From Candidatus Bathyarchaeota archaeon (lineage in GTDB: Archaea > Thermoproteota > Bathyarchaeia > 40CM-2-53-6): a stretch of DNA of 64,000 nucleotides. Positions 17,332-25,242 of the stretch are shown here, piece after piece; position 1 is the stretch's first letter; each line of letters opens with the position of its first letter. The position numbers and the translations under genes were made by a program. The notes beneath the pieces are model-generated. The model was given only the letters and a program-made list of their open reading frames with translations, had not been told where the DNA came from and did not search any database. The stretch is from the NCBI GenBank assembly GCA_005888755.1, contig VBBQ01000028.1, forward strand, positions 63,706 through 127,705, given 5' to 3'.

Positions 17332-18897
17332 TTGCAAGAAGCCACCGCCAAGCGCCAAGTCGACGAAGCACTCCTCAAGCGGTTCCAGAGCGAGATAAAG
17401 AGCAAAGTCCCTCACATTGTCGAAAGAGATGGACGCAAGGCCTTCGCCAATGCAACGCCGTTGGAAGACCTGACAGCTCCCCTCGTCGAGTGCGCGCGCG
17501 TCGAATATGGCCTCGAAATACCTGCCAAGAACATCAAGATCTTCGGAAAGTTTGATTCGAAGATCATGGGTGGCTCGGTCAAAGTTCGCCCTGCCATCGA
17601 AATAATCGAAGACGCGGTTGCCTCCGGCAAGCTAAGAACTGGTCAAACGGTCTTTGAAGCAACCTCCGGCAACTTTGGTATCGCCCTCGGGATGCTCGAA
17701 AGGATCGGCATCAATGTCGTCTTTCTCGTTTCAAGGAAGCTTCAGAGTGGGGTACTGGATGAGCTGAACAAGAATTCATCGAAGACCGTGAACCTAGACA
17801 TCGATATCTGCCCCGCGCCAGCATTGGCAATGGACCAGAACCTGGTTATTGTGAAGGCGACAGCGAACAATGTCCGCGAACAGCTAGCTGATCTCGGCCT
17901 AAGCAAAGTGCAGTTCGACAAGTCGCGAAACGAGATAGAAGGTCTCCTCGCAAGACAAGACGCGATCAACCTCGCGAAACTATTAGCAAAGATCTACGGA
18001 GGTTTCTGCCCTGAACAATACGATAACGAGCTGAACGTCAAATCGCACGAGGCCGTAACAGCACCAGAGATAGATCAACAGTTAAGAGAGCGTGAGCTTT
18101 CGCTCGCTGATTTCAAATTAATCTCCGCCTTCGGGACAGGAGGCACATCAGCCGGTATCGGCAAGTACGTCCAGACAAAATATGGCAAGAAATCTGTCCA
18201 CGTAGTATTCCCCCTCAACAATCAAGACGTCGCAGGAATCCGGACGAAGGACAAGGCCCTGGGCCTGAGATTCTACAATCCAGCCCTGTATGCAGGACAG
18301 CATGAGGTTGACTTCGAACCAGCGAGGCGCGTCCTTCGCTTCTTCGTCGGGAGAGGCTACGACATTGGAGAAAGCAGCGCGCTAGCCCTCTACGCATGTC
18401 TACAGATGTTGAACTACGGTGTCGGGGACAAGTTCGTGGTGATGCTCGCCGATGGAATCGACAAGTACCGGAGCACCCTTGGAACGGTGGCGCAAGCACC
18501 TCCTCCGCTCGAAGTGACTCTTTCACAGGCCAGCTCCAGCGTTGCAGATTATGGCGAGGTTCTCTGGACTCATGGCATGTTCGTCCCGAAGGAGGATGGC
18601 ATCAAACTCGTTGCGTCGTCCCTTGGCTGTGATGAGAGTAAGATCAAGGTCGCACGAGTATCTGACGTGCAGGAGTTAATCTCGACTGAGAAGATACCCG
18701 ATAACATCAGCAACATTCTCCCAAAGGATAATCGGAAGGTCCTATTGGTCTGTATGGCTGGAGGCACGTCGTTGCGCGTTGCACAGATCCTTGCCGCAAA
18801 GGGAATACCGGGTCAAAGCCTCACCGGGGGAATAATGAGTCTGTCCGAGAACAGTAAGAAACAGCCGTCCGACCTAGTGCAGATGGCCCGAGAGTAG
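17332..18897 (+). CDS. Cysteine synthase-like PLP enzyme with C-terminal rhodanese-like domain
   Basis: The first 390 residues are a fold-type II PLP enzyme. The PLP lysine lies in KIMGGSVKVRPA (in place of the usual NPTGSVKDR), the substrate loop is EATSGNFGIALG, and the phosphate loop is AFGTGGTSAGIGKY. The last 110 residues resemble a rhodanese domain, with the candidate sulfur-carrying Cys in VLLVCMAGGTSLRVAQIL followed by the typical LTGG ending. The fusion suggests sulfur delivery to or from a cysteine-type reaction. The exact substrate is unknown. TTG at 17332 fits the TATA box at 17295. Confidence 0.82.
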   Translation: MQEATAKRQVDEALLKRFQSEIKSKVPHIVERDGRKAFANATPLEDLTAPLVECARVEYGLEIPAKNIKIFGKFDSKIMGGSVKVRPAIEIIEDAVASGKLRTGQTVFEATSGNFGIALGMLERIGINVVFLVSRKLQSGVLDELNKNSSKTVNLDIDICPAPALAMDQNLVIVKATANNVREQLADLGLSKVQFDKSRNEIEGLLARQDAINLAKLLAKIYGGFCPEQYDNELNVKSHEAVTAPEIDQQLRERELSLADFKLISAFGTGGTSAGIGKYVQTKYGKKSVHVVFPLNNQDVAGIRTKDKALGLRFYNPALYAGQHEVDFEPARRVLRFFVGRGYDIGESSALALYACLQMLNYGVGDKFVVMLADGIDKYRSTLGTVAQAPPPLEVTLSQASSSVADYGEVLWTHGMFVPKEDGIKLVASSLGCDESKIKVARVSDVQELISTEKIPDNISNILPKDNRKVLLVCMAGGTSLRVAQILAAKGIPGQSLTGGIMSLSENSKKQPSDLVQMARE

Positions 18898-19012
18898 ACG
18901 CAGGTCACAACCAGGGTTCAGGCGCGTTTCGTGCCAGAAAGAAGCGTCTAGAGGGAGCAAAGGTACCGGCTTGATCGATTTCCATCAGATGATTAGTGCA
19001 TTTTTGCTCTTA

Positions 19013-20437
19013 CTAGGAGAAGAAGAGCCGTGTCTCGCCCATCGTTCTAACATCCAACTGCTCGACGTCTACCATTAGCGGCAAGTCTTTGACGACATTC
19101 CCTAGTAGCAAGCATCGTCTGGTTGGTATTCCTCTGACAAGGTAGCGTATCGTATCGCTGTCCGCCTTCGCCACCTTGCCGATAGCTTCAATGTCGTGTT
19201 CGTTTGTGAAGTTGAAGATGAACACGTTGTCCGCCTGGCGGTAGATCGCCTCCTGGACTGTATCCGGTTGGTTCGTGATGAAAGTGGTGAATAGTCCAAT
19301 ATGTCTCATCCGGGTAACAATATCGTCCCAGTAGGTATCCCGTAGGTAGAGGTGCGCTTCCTCGGCGAAGAGAAACACGGCCTTAAGCCAGTTGGAAGAG
19401 AGAATTTTGGTCAGTTCTCCGAGAAAGATCTCGACTAGTATTCTTCGGACGATCTGGCTCTGATTTTTCAGATTAACCACTAAGACTCCGCCTCCCTCGA
19501 TGGTGTGGAGAATCCTCTCTTCGGTCAACGGGTTCGCCTCGTCAAACAATCCAGATTCCATCAAGACCTGCAACCTGGAAGTTAGAGCTTCGCGAACGCT
19601 GTCATGGCAACTCCACGACTGGACCGCCTGGATCACTGTTGGGAGAGTCAGATCTCCTCGAGCTTCAAGATCTTTCCAGATAGTGGTGAAGACCTTGGAT
19701 GAGGTTGCCGGAAGGTCGAGCGCATGACTCAAGACTCCAGCGACTGTTCTCAGCCCTAGTTTGGACATGGAGAAGTTCAGCCCACTCCTAGGGGCTAGGA
19801 CCGTCAGCCTTGCCGATGATTGTCGTCCATCCTTAGACTTGTGGAGGTTGATGTACTCCCCGTTAACGTCCAGGACAATACAAGGCGCACCCCATCCCGC
19901 CATCGACAACAAAAGTAGCTTCGCCAGGTGAGACTTGCCCGAACCTTTTCTTCCCGTGATTATGTTTAGACCGCCATCTAGTCCGCTGGCGTCCACGCTG
20001 ATTGGTTCGCCATCGTTGTGTCCGAGCTTGACTGGCATTTTTCCACCGTTCATTATCAGTCGGTTGACCGGGTAGGGTCGAATCTTTGATGATGTCCGCG
20101 ATGGCAACCAGGAAGAGCTGGGCGAAAGACTCCCGTCCTGCGCGATTGTCCCGCGGATCTTGCAGACAGCCAATCTCGTATCTTTCAAGGCGTCCACTTG
20201 GCTCGAAATGTTCAGCGGGTCGACATCCTGCCCCGACAGCTCCCCGTCCGTCATCACGTCTCTGAGAATGTCCTCAAGGACCCCTGGAACGTTGGCGTAT
20301 TGGAGGTCAATCGCTTGGACAAGCAAGCCTCTTGACTGAGCGGGATCCTCGATGACGAAATAGTCGCCTTTCTGAACATGTTCGTCCGGGAAGGCTATGA
20401 GCTGGACCTCGTCAGCCTCCTTCCGGTAGATTCGCAT
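19013..20437 (-). CDS. herA: HerA-type hexameric DNA translocase ATPase
   Basis: HerA is the ring ATPase that works with the NurA nuclease in DNA end resection. The 474-residue protein has an N-terminal HAS-barrel (residues 1-95), Walker A in ITGRKGSGKSHLAK near residue 170, Walker B in AVFLFAEEAHLYL near residue 370, and the sensor TNQPDTVQEAIYRQADN. Its ATG follows the nurA stop directly, so the two are cotranscribed. No mre11/rad50 lies beside it, unlike in many archaea; instead two winged-helix genes precede the pair. Confidence 0.92.
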   Translation of the reverse strand: MRIYRKEADEVQLIAFPDEHVQKGDYFVIEDPAQSRGLLVQAIDLQYANVPGVLEDILRDVMTDGELSGQDVDPLNISSQVDALKDTRLAVCKIRGTIAQDGSLSPSSSWLPSRTSSKIRPYPVNRLIMNGGKMPVKLGHNDGEPISVDASGLDGGLNIITGRKGSGKSHLAKLLLLSMAGWGAPCIVLDVNGEYINLHKSKDGRQSSARLTVLAPRSGLNFSMSKLGLRTVAGVLSHALDLPATSSKVFTTIWKDLEARGDLTLPTVIQAVQSWSCHDSVREALTSRLQVLMESGLFDEANPLTEERILHTIEGGGVLVVNLKNQSQIVRRILVEIFLGELTKILSSNWLKAVFLFAEEAHLYLRDTYWDDIVTRMRHIGLFTTFITNQPDTVQEAIYRQADNVFIFNFTNEHDIEAIGKVAKADSDTIRYLVRGIPTRRCLLLGNVVKDLPLMVDVEQLDVRTMGETRLFFS

Positions 20438-21544
20438 CTAGGCCACGTACCTGCTCGATCCAAATGGTCCGAACAAAGACCGCCGAAGATTCGGCCGAGC
20501 CTGAAGACTGACATGATGATTGAAGGCAATGAACCGCTGGACTGCGAGGATCTCGTTCGCGGTGAAAGTACTGAAGATGTGGGCAATCCTCAACGTCTCA
20601 GGGTAGCCGTGGAAGATAACATCGGTTCCGGCAATTCGCCCGAGAGCAACCAATGCTTGTTGTTCGTCAGTATCCTTGTCAATATCGGTTCGGAACAGGA
20701 AACCATCTGGTGAGAGCTTCGAGACGCAGACTCGTCCAAGGAATCTGATCGGATAGGCTGGGTACTCGTTCTTGACAACTGATGTTATGTCGATGATATG
20801 CGGGATCTTTTCGGCGTCGAAGAAGCCGAGAATATTCTTCCCTCCAACCGTAAGCTGAGTGGATTTCGAGAGCGCGATGACAATGCTGTTATTGTTGCGA
20901 GCGGTTGAGAGGATTCGTTGAACTCTGCTCGAAGGATTGTCGGGAGTCCCTGCGGTCAACGACCCGTCCAGCAGCACAATACCATCCTTGACCGTGATTG
21001 CTAGTTCTTCCTGGACCCAGCGTTCCACATGATTCCTCAGCTTCGTCAGAACGCGGAGGGTCTTGACTGACAATCCGCCGAAAGCCCGTGACTCATCATC
21101 TCGGTACTTTTCTTGTTGGCCATCAGAGTTTGGAATGTGGAAGAGCAATGGTCCCCAGCGCGTGAAAGCAATTCTCTCGGGCTGTCTCCAGACCGCTACC
21201 GCGCGTATGGCGAAGATCATTCCGGTCTCTGTCTCGCCGATCTTGACGCTGGACGCATCGCATGCGGCTATTGGTACAATGTCTCTCAGTGGATTGATCG
21301 GGCTGCGTTTCAAACCCATTGCGATCGACGATGCGCCGATTTCCAGCTGCTCGTCAGAATCTCCATCATCTAATCCCATATCCACGAGAGACACGGTCCG
21401 CGGGTTGAGGGTGGACCCACGTAGCGATTGCATCGATTTTGTCGAGAGCTGTAGAAGCGCTTCCGGTATTGGATGTTGCAGCTCCTCCGGTATGCTTTTT
21501 AATTGTGCTAGAGGTTCAGTTAGTTCCTGGGTGCGGTGGAGCAA
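20438..21544 (-). CDS. nurA: NurA 5'-3' nuclease
   Basis: NurA digests DNA ends in complex with HerA. The 368-residue protein carries the family's two acidic active-site motifs: PIAACDASS near residue 93 and GIVLLDGSLTAGT near residue 192, with IDITSVVKNEYP and the C-terminal FIAFNHHVSL matching the later conserved parts. TTG at 21544 is the start used here; the region before residue 60 is not well conserved. It is directly followed by herA. Confidence 0.9.
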   Translation of the reverse strand: MLHRTQELTEPLAQLKSIPEELQHPIPEALLQLSTKSMQSLRGSTLNPRTVSLVDMGLDDGDSDEQLEIGASSIAMGLKRSPINPLRDIVPIAACDASSVKIGETETGMIFAIRAVAVWRQPERIAFTRWGPLLFHIPNSDGQQEKYRDDESRAFGGLSVKTLRVLTKLRNHVERWVQEELAITVKDGIVLLDGSLTAGTPDNPSSRVQRILSTARNNNSIVIALSKSTQLTVGGKNILGFFDAEKIPHIIDITSVVKNEYPAYPIRFLGRVCVSKLSPDGFLFRTDIDKDTDEQQALVALGRIAGTDVIFHGYPETLRIAHIFSTFTANEILAVQRFIAFNHHVSLQARPNLRRSLFGPFGSSRYVA

Positions 21545-21611
21545 GGTTAGATTCCCCCAGTATTGGGCGGGAGATCCCCCTCTCCCGCCTGTCCCCGCAC
21601 CCTCTCGATTA

Positions 21612-22148
21612 TCATCCTGGCGCGGTCACCTTTGTTTCATGCTGGGAAGTCGCCGCCCGCGCGGTTACGCCTCTCGCTATCTCGTGCGATTTGCGGATTC
21701 CCTGGATTGATAACCTGTAATTTCCTTCGTGGGTCCGTTCGACGATACCGGTCTTCCCCAACATCGCCAAGGTGTTGCGGACTGTCTTAACAGATTTTCC
21801 GATAGCCTTGCTGATATTCTCAGGGCTCATATCGACGCTAGGTCGAGCACCCACCGCGTGGGCAACCCGAGTCGCTAGAAGGACGAGCGAGATTGAGTTT
21901 TCTGCCGACATTTCCGGCTTCAGAAAGACAGCCTCACCCTCAGGCGTGAGTTTGACCGTCTCCGAAAGGTCGTCTACCATCGACGAATAGTCCGGTGCAA
22001 ACGTCAGTTTCGATGCAAGTGAATAGTTGGGCAGGACCTGTGCTGCGAACCGCATAACCTCCTGCACTACCGTCTCTAGGTCGCCTTCGACTGTGTGTTT
22101 GATGTCTCCCCATTCGATCTGAACCTTGATCTTTGGACGCTCTATCAT
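21612..22148 (-). CDS. Winged-helix protein, paralogue 2 of a tandem pair
   Basis: A 178-residue protein with an N-terminal alpha/beta domain of about 90 residues (IKVQIEWGDIKHTVEGDLETVV, then LASKLTF and LTPEGEAVF) and a C-terminal winged helix (MSPENISKAIGKSVKTVRNTLAMLGKTGIV, then YRLSIQGI). It aligns over its whole length with the next gene upstream, so the two arose by tandem duplication. It lies 6 bp from that gene and about 70 bp from nurA. It may be a DNA-binding partner or regulator of NurA-HerA. No named family is recognised. Confidence 0.75.
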   Translation of the reverse strand: MIERPKIKVQIEWGDIKHTVEGDLETVVQEVMRFAAQVLPNYSLASKLTFAPDYSSMVDDLSETVKLTPEGEAVFLKPEMSAENSISLVLLATRVAHAVGARPSVDMSPENISKAIGKSVKTVRNTLAMLGKTGIVERTHEGNYRLSIQGIRKSHEIARGVTARAATSQHETKVTAPG

Positions 22149-22154
22149 TGCTCT

Positions 22155-22703
22155 CTACCTCTCCGGTAACTGCGCGGCTTTTGGCATCAGGGTTTGGATG
22201 ACGACTCGTTGTCCCATTGTGGTCAATCTGTAGGAGCCTTTTCCGATTCGTTCTATGAGTTGTTCTCGGACTAGTTCGCTGAGCCGACCTGCTATGGTCC
22301 CGGTTACGCGCCCCGTGATCTTGGCCAGTTCTTCCAGTGAGATTGAATCGTTCTCTTTCTTTCCCATTAGGTAGAACATCCGAGCTCCGGCAACGTGAAG
22401 CATCATCAGCTCTCGATCCTTCAAAGTCGTGGTATCTTTCAGGATCACAAGCCCCTCGGGAGAATAGGCGAGGACTCCAGCGCAGCTTTGGAGAAACTCC
22501 GCGCTGTCAATGGAGAGTACGAGCTTTGATGCTAGTTCAAGGGAAGGGTAGGCTTTCGAGAAGAAGATGACAAGTTCGCGAACAACATTCTCGGGATTTC
22601 CTATGACCTTGGTCTCTGCCCCGTTGTGTCTAACCGTGACTTCTATCGTCCCGGTGGGCTGGCCGGGCTGAACTGAGCTCTGAACTGCTTCCAAGTCGGA
22701 CAA
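22155..22703 (-). CDS. Winged-helix protein, paralogue 1 of a tandem pair
   Basis: A 182-residue protein with the same two-domain plan as its neighbour: TIEVTVRHNG and NPENVVRELVIFF, LASKLVL and SPEGLVIL in the N-terminal domain, then a winged helix (SLEELAKITGRVTGTIAGRLSELVREQLIERI, GSYRLTTMG). It is the first gene of a probable four-gene operon ending with nurA and herA. A TATA box (22735-22742) lies 35 bp upstream of its ATG. The upstream control region holds direct and inverted repeats that its own winged helix could bind. Confidence 0.75.
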   Translation of the reverse strand: MSDLEAVQSSVQPGQPTGTIEVTVRHNGAETKVIGNPENVVRELVIFFSKAYPSLELASKLVLSIDSAEFLQSCAGVLAYSPEGLVILKDTTTLKDRELMMLHVAGARMFYLMGKKENDSISLEELAKITGRVTGTIAGRLSELVREQLIERIGKGSYRLTTMGQRVVIQTLMPKAAQLPER

Positions 22704-22734
22704 TTATGCTCAGCCCGAGCGTTCCTCGTTGTAG

Positions 22735-22742
22735 ATATATAA
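22735..22742 (-). promoter_or_regulatory. TATA box of the winged-helix/nurA/herA operon
   Basis: On the minus strand this reads TTATATAT, centred 35 bp before the ATG at 22703, the normal position for an archaeal promoter with a short leader. Confidence 0.6.
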
Positions 22743-22767
22743 CGATTTTCGGTCCCGAACCTCTTCC

Positions 22768-22854
22768 TACAAGGTGTTACTCTGGAAAACGGGAGTGAAA
22801 GTGAAAGTGTTTCGCCGAAACAACGGAATCGGGAAGTCATACAAGGTGTTACTC
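22768..22854. promoter_or_regulatory. Repeat-rich control region between divergent winged-helix genes
   Basis: Two identical 15-bp direct repeats (TACAAGGTGTTACTC) begin at 22768 and 22840, exactly 72 bp apart. Between them, at 22808-22822, is a perfect 7-bp inverted repeat with a single-base centre (TGTTTCG, C, CGAAACA). The block lies upstream of the TATA box of the minus-strand operon and about 90 bp before the plus-strand winged-helix gene, so it probably holds operator sites for one of the three winged-helix proteins. Confidence 0.55.
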
Positions 22855-22945
22855 CCAGCCCTCTCAAGAACACGCTAAGAGAATTCTCACGAATCGAATC
22901 TCCCACTATAGCTTTATCTGATTAGTCCTTCCACGCTTCGCACCA

Positions 22946-23197
22946 ATGCACTATAACGAGCTCAAGATCCGCGTACTCAGCCTATTCGAGTCGGCACAGG
23001 AGTTCGACAGTCTCAAAATCCGCCAGCTCCTGGCCACAGAAAAGACTCTCAAATTGACGGACAAAGCGGTCGAAATGGCTCTCATGCGCTACTGGAGACA
23101 AGGACTCCTGAGCCGTACCCGTAAGTCAGGAATGTTCCATTACTCTCTTACCAAACGAGGCCTCGCTCGAAAGGAGTGGTTGATGAATAGCAGATGA
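22946..23197 (+). CDS. Small winged-helix protein
   Basis: An 83-residue protein that looks like a single winged helix: KIRVLSLFESAQEFDSLKI, then LTDKAVEMALMRYWRQGLLSRTRKSGMFHYSLTKRG as recognition helix and wing. It is probably a transcription factor. It is transcribed away from the winged-helix/nurA/herA operon across a shared repeat-rich region. Target genes are unknown. Confidence 0.65.
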   Translation: MHYNELKIRVLSLFESAQEFDSLKIRQLLATEKTLKLTDKAVEMALMRYWRQGLLSRTRKSGMFHYSLTKRGLARKEWLMNSR

Positions 23198-23625
23198 GTC
23201 CGACCTGAAGAAATCGTCTTGGACTCTAATCTAACTTCAGAGTCATGAAGATCTCATCTACGGATTATTCAAAACCAGCAGCCCTAGAGAGCATCAACAA
23301 ATTGCCTAATTCGTAACACGAATCTGAAGACTGCGGCGGTTATTCTAACACGTCAAGATTTCATTCTAACGGAACCCTGAAACATCCCCCGGAAAAGCAT
23401 CAGGATTCAAGAGTTGACAGGCGCTTGAGAGGGACTAGAGGGCCGATAGAGAGAATGAAAAGGGCTAACACCATGATCCGAAAGGTCCGAAGCGACGCCG
23501 TGGAATGGACGCTCGCCTTCGACTCTGTTGAACGCCATAATCTCGACCTACTTTGCCAGAGATGATGAGGATAGGAGGAGCCAGCTCTTAACGATTAAAT
23601 AACGAGTAAGCGATCTAGGCTCGTC
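23198..23625 (+). other. Gene-free stretch ending in the cupin promoter
   Basis: I see no convincing coding frame or structured RNA in most of this interval. Near its end GATTAAATAAC (about 23592-23602) is a reasonable TATA element 29 bp before the cupin ATG at 23626. Confidence 0.45.
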
Positions 23626-24081
23626 ATGATAACAGCTCAGGATGCTAGTTTTGTCTCACCGGGTGAAGGAAAGAAGTGTAACGTTTTCGCGGATACGATC
23701 ACGATTAAGGTACCGAGTGAAATGACCGGTGGCGCGTATTCAATATCCGAGGATGTCACCCCCGCTGGACAAGGCGCACCACTGCACATACATCGTCGCG
23801 AACTAGAGACGTTCATTGTCCTGGAGGGAGAGTACGAATTCCAATGCGGCGACCGTAAGTTCAAAGCAACTAAAGGGACGATTGTCGTTCTACCAAGAGA
23901 GGCACCGCACGCTTTCAAGAATACCGGGAATACCATAGGCAAGACTCTCGTCGTTCTGGTACCAGGTGGGATGGAGAAAGTGTTCGAGGATATCAGCGCG
24001 ATGCCGCCGGGACCACCGGACATAGGAAAGGTCAACGCGATCACGACGAAATATGGAGTCGAGTTCCTCCCAATCGGCTAG
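23626..24081 (+). CDS. Cupin-domain protein
   Basis: A 151-residue single-domain cupin. Motif 1 is visible as PLHIHRRELETFIVLEGEYEF (metal-type ligands His, His, Glu; residues 53-75) and motif 2 as LPREAPHAFKNTG (His; residues 88-100). It could be a metal-dependent dioxygenase, isomerase or sensor; the sequence does not decide. It stands alone with its own promoter at the left edge of the accessory region. Confidence 0.8.
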   Translation: MITAQDASFVSPGEGKKCNVFADTITIKVPSEMTGGAYSISEDVTPAGQGAPLHIHRRELETFIVLEGEYEFQCGDRKFKATKGTIVVLPREAPHAFKNTGNTIGKTLVVLVPGGMEKVFEDISAMPPGPPDIGKVNAITTKYGVEFLPIG

Positions 24082-24755
24082 CTTGATAGCCCCTTTCACA
24101 CGTCCGATACAGATTGGCCGGTCGACACGTCAGAAGAACCGTTGTCGAGATTTGTAGTCCAATGCATGTCTAGGGCATATTCCCACTACGAGGTAGGACT
24201 CTCTCATCCAGGGATGAGATTACCTATGGGAAAGGGCTCGAAATTTGAGTTTTGACCGAAGCGAACGAACGCAACGCCAGCAGCTGCCTGAGGATGTGGC
24301 GATGACCTAATCTCCCGAAAGAGACGGGATAGTCCGTGAGGTGGGATTCGCGCACCAGCTTACCGCTACATACAAGCTGCCTTACCCTTGGCCCGTAGTC
24401 GAGCCGAGAAAGATCCTTCCTGGCTCACAGTGCCAGACCCAAAGTCCAAGTGATGCGGTGCGCCACCAGCGCACCACCCTTTAGATTCAAATCGCTACCC
24501 GATTTCCAAGAATTTTGTTCGTCTCTGATGAGGTTTGGCTCCTCTCATTCAGATAGTCACAGGCCTGAACTGGATTGTGTTCGAGCGGGACGATTTTCAA
24601 AACATCCCGGCAGGCATTGTCAGATTCCTAAGACTAGTTGAGACCTGTCTCGAACTCAATCGTTTGCAAGGTTCTGAACCCGTTCAACCACAATGACTCG
24701 GTGCTCTCTCCCAATCGTAAGGCAGAAAAGACTATGGCCTAAACGCCTTGGGCCA
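24082..24755. other. Long gene-free region with strong secondary structure
   Basis: No credible protein frame is present. From about 24185 to 24450 the plus strand is dense in hairpins: CTCATC/GATGAG nested inside TAGG/CCTA and TTCCCA/TGGGAA (about 24200-24233), TCCCG/CGGGA near 24315-24331, CAGCTT/AAGCTG near 24357-24380, and GAGCC/GGCTC near 24401-24426. This pattern suggests a non-coding RNA. I tested it by eye for the conserved cores of RNase P RNA, SRP RNA and 5S rRNA and found none. A repeat copy (24453-24541) follows. Confidence 0.4.
24453..24541 (-). repeat. Dispersed repeat, copy R1 (inverted relative to R2)
   Basis: About 88 bp whose reverse complement matches R2 at 24884-24972 at roughly 80 percent by eye, including GCGATTTG, TCTAAAGG and a GC-rich end. 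That end forms a hairpin on the plus strand (GGTGCGC and GCGCACC around CACCA). R1 and R2 flank the tRNA-Gly gene in opposite orientation. Confidence 0.6.
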
Positions 24756-24877
24756 GCGGCCGTAGTCTAGCCTGGTCTAGGACATAGCCCTGAAGGCGTC
24801 CAATGGGCTTCCAACCCAACGACCCGGGAAGCCGTCTAAACAACGGCTCGGGACTTCAAATCCCGGCGGCCGCACCA
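24756..24877 (+). tRNA. tRNA-Gly (UCC) with two non-canonical introns
   Basis: The gene encodes acceptor stem GCGGCCG (24756-24762) pairing with CGGCCGC (24867-24873), discriminator A and a templated CCA. The D-arm is GTCTAGCCTGGTCTAGGAC. A cloverleaf forms only after removal of 18 nt at 24786-24803 (between positions 27 and 28) and 26 nt at 24829-24854 (between 53 and 54). The product then has anticodon stem TTGGG/CCCAA, loop CTTCCAA with anticodon UCC (24810-24812), and T-arm CCGGG-TTCAAAT-CCCGG; 78 nt including CCA. Intron 1 has central helix GGAC/GTCC between bulges AT|A and AA|T. Intron 2 has CCCG/CGGG between GG|A and AC|T. Both fit the archaeal splicing endonuclease. Confidence 0.9.
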
Positions 24878-24883
24878 AACTAG

Positions 24884-24972
24884 GCCAAATCTCACACAAG
24901 CACGAACAAAAAATTTGAAAATCGGGTTGCGATTTGCACCTAAAGGTTGGTGCGCTAGTACCGCACCGCACT
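24884..24972 (+). repeat. Dispersed repeat, copy R2
   Basis: Begins 6 bp after the tRNA CCA end. It shares GCCAAA, ACGAACAAA, GAAAATCGG, GCGATTTG and GGTGCGC with R1 (inverted) and GAAAATCGG plus TGCGATTTGCAC with R3 at 28340-28396. The end folds as GGTGCG/CGCACC. The rest of the interval up to 25242 holds no gene that I can support. Confidence 0.6.
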
Positions 24973-25206
24973 AAGCGGGAAAGACGCCGGTCAGTTCCAG
25001 AGAATGGACTTATCGGTTGACGAAATGCATGACTCAGTGCGACCGACCAACCAGACTTTTGCAGGTGAGGCTCTCCCTCGCATTGTTTACGCCTTCATTG
25101 CCGCAATTGTCTCCATGTCACTGTCGGGTGGGAGCGTCAGGACCGCGAGAGAGGTGTAGTCTCTTTTGGCGTGAAACAACGCTCGAGCTGTAGAAGAGAA
25201 ATTCCC

Positions 25207-25214
25207 AAAAAAAA
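25207..25214 (-). terminator. U-tract terminator of the BNR-repeat gene
   Basis: Eight A on the plus strand give a run of eight T on the minus strand, 29 nt past the stop of the BNR-repeat gene. This matches archaeal poly-U termination. Confidence 0.65.
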
Positions 25215-25242
25215 GAGGGGAGGGTCAGCCCTAACGTTCGGT

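Noticed and set aside
24170-24450. RNase P RNA, SRP RNA, 5S rRNA or a group I intron core
   Set aside because: The diagnostic elements (GAGGAAAGUCC and ACAGAA-type cores, GGAAGG-AGCAG of SRP helix 8, 5S loops) are not found. The GGGATAGTCC stretch is only a partial likeness to a group I core.
24850-24866. An arm reading CGGGACTTCAAATCCCG, which looks like the UCA anticodon arm of a selenocysteine tRNA
   Set aside because: The left side of this arm is the 3' end of intron 2. After splicing the same bases form a normal T-loop (TTCAAAT), and the anticodon arm upstream reads UCC. No long acceptor or variable arm typical of tRNA-Sec exists.
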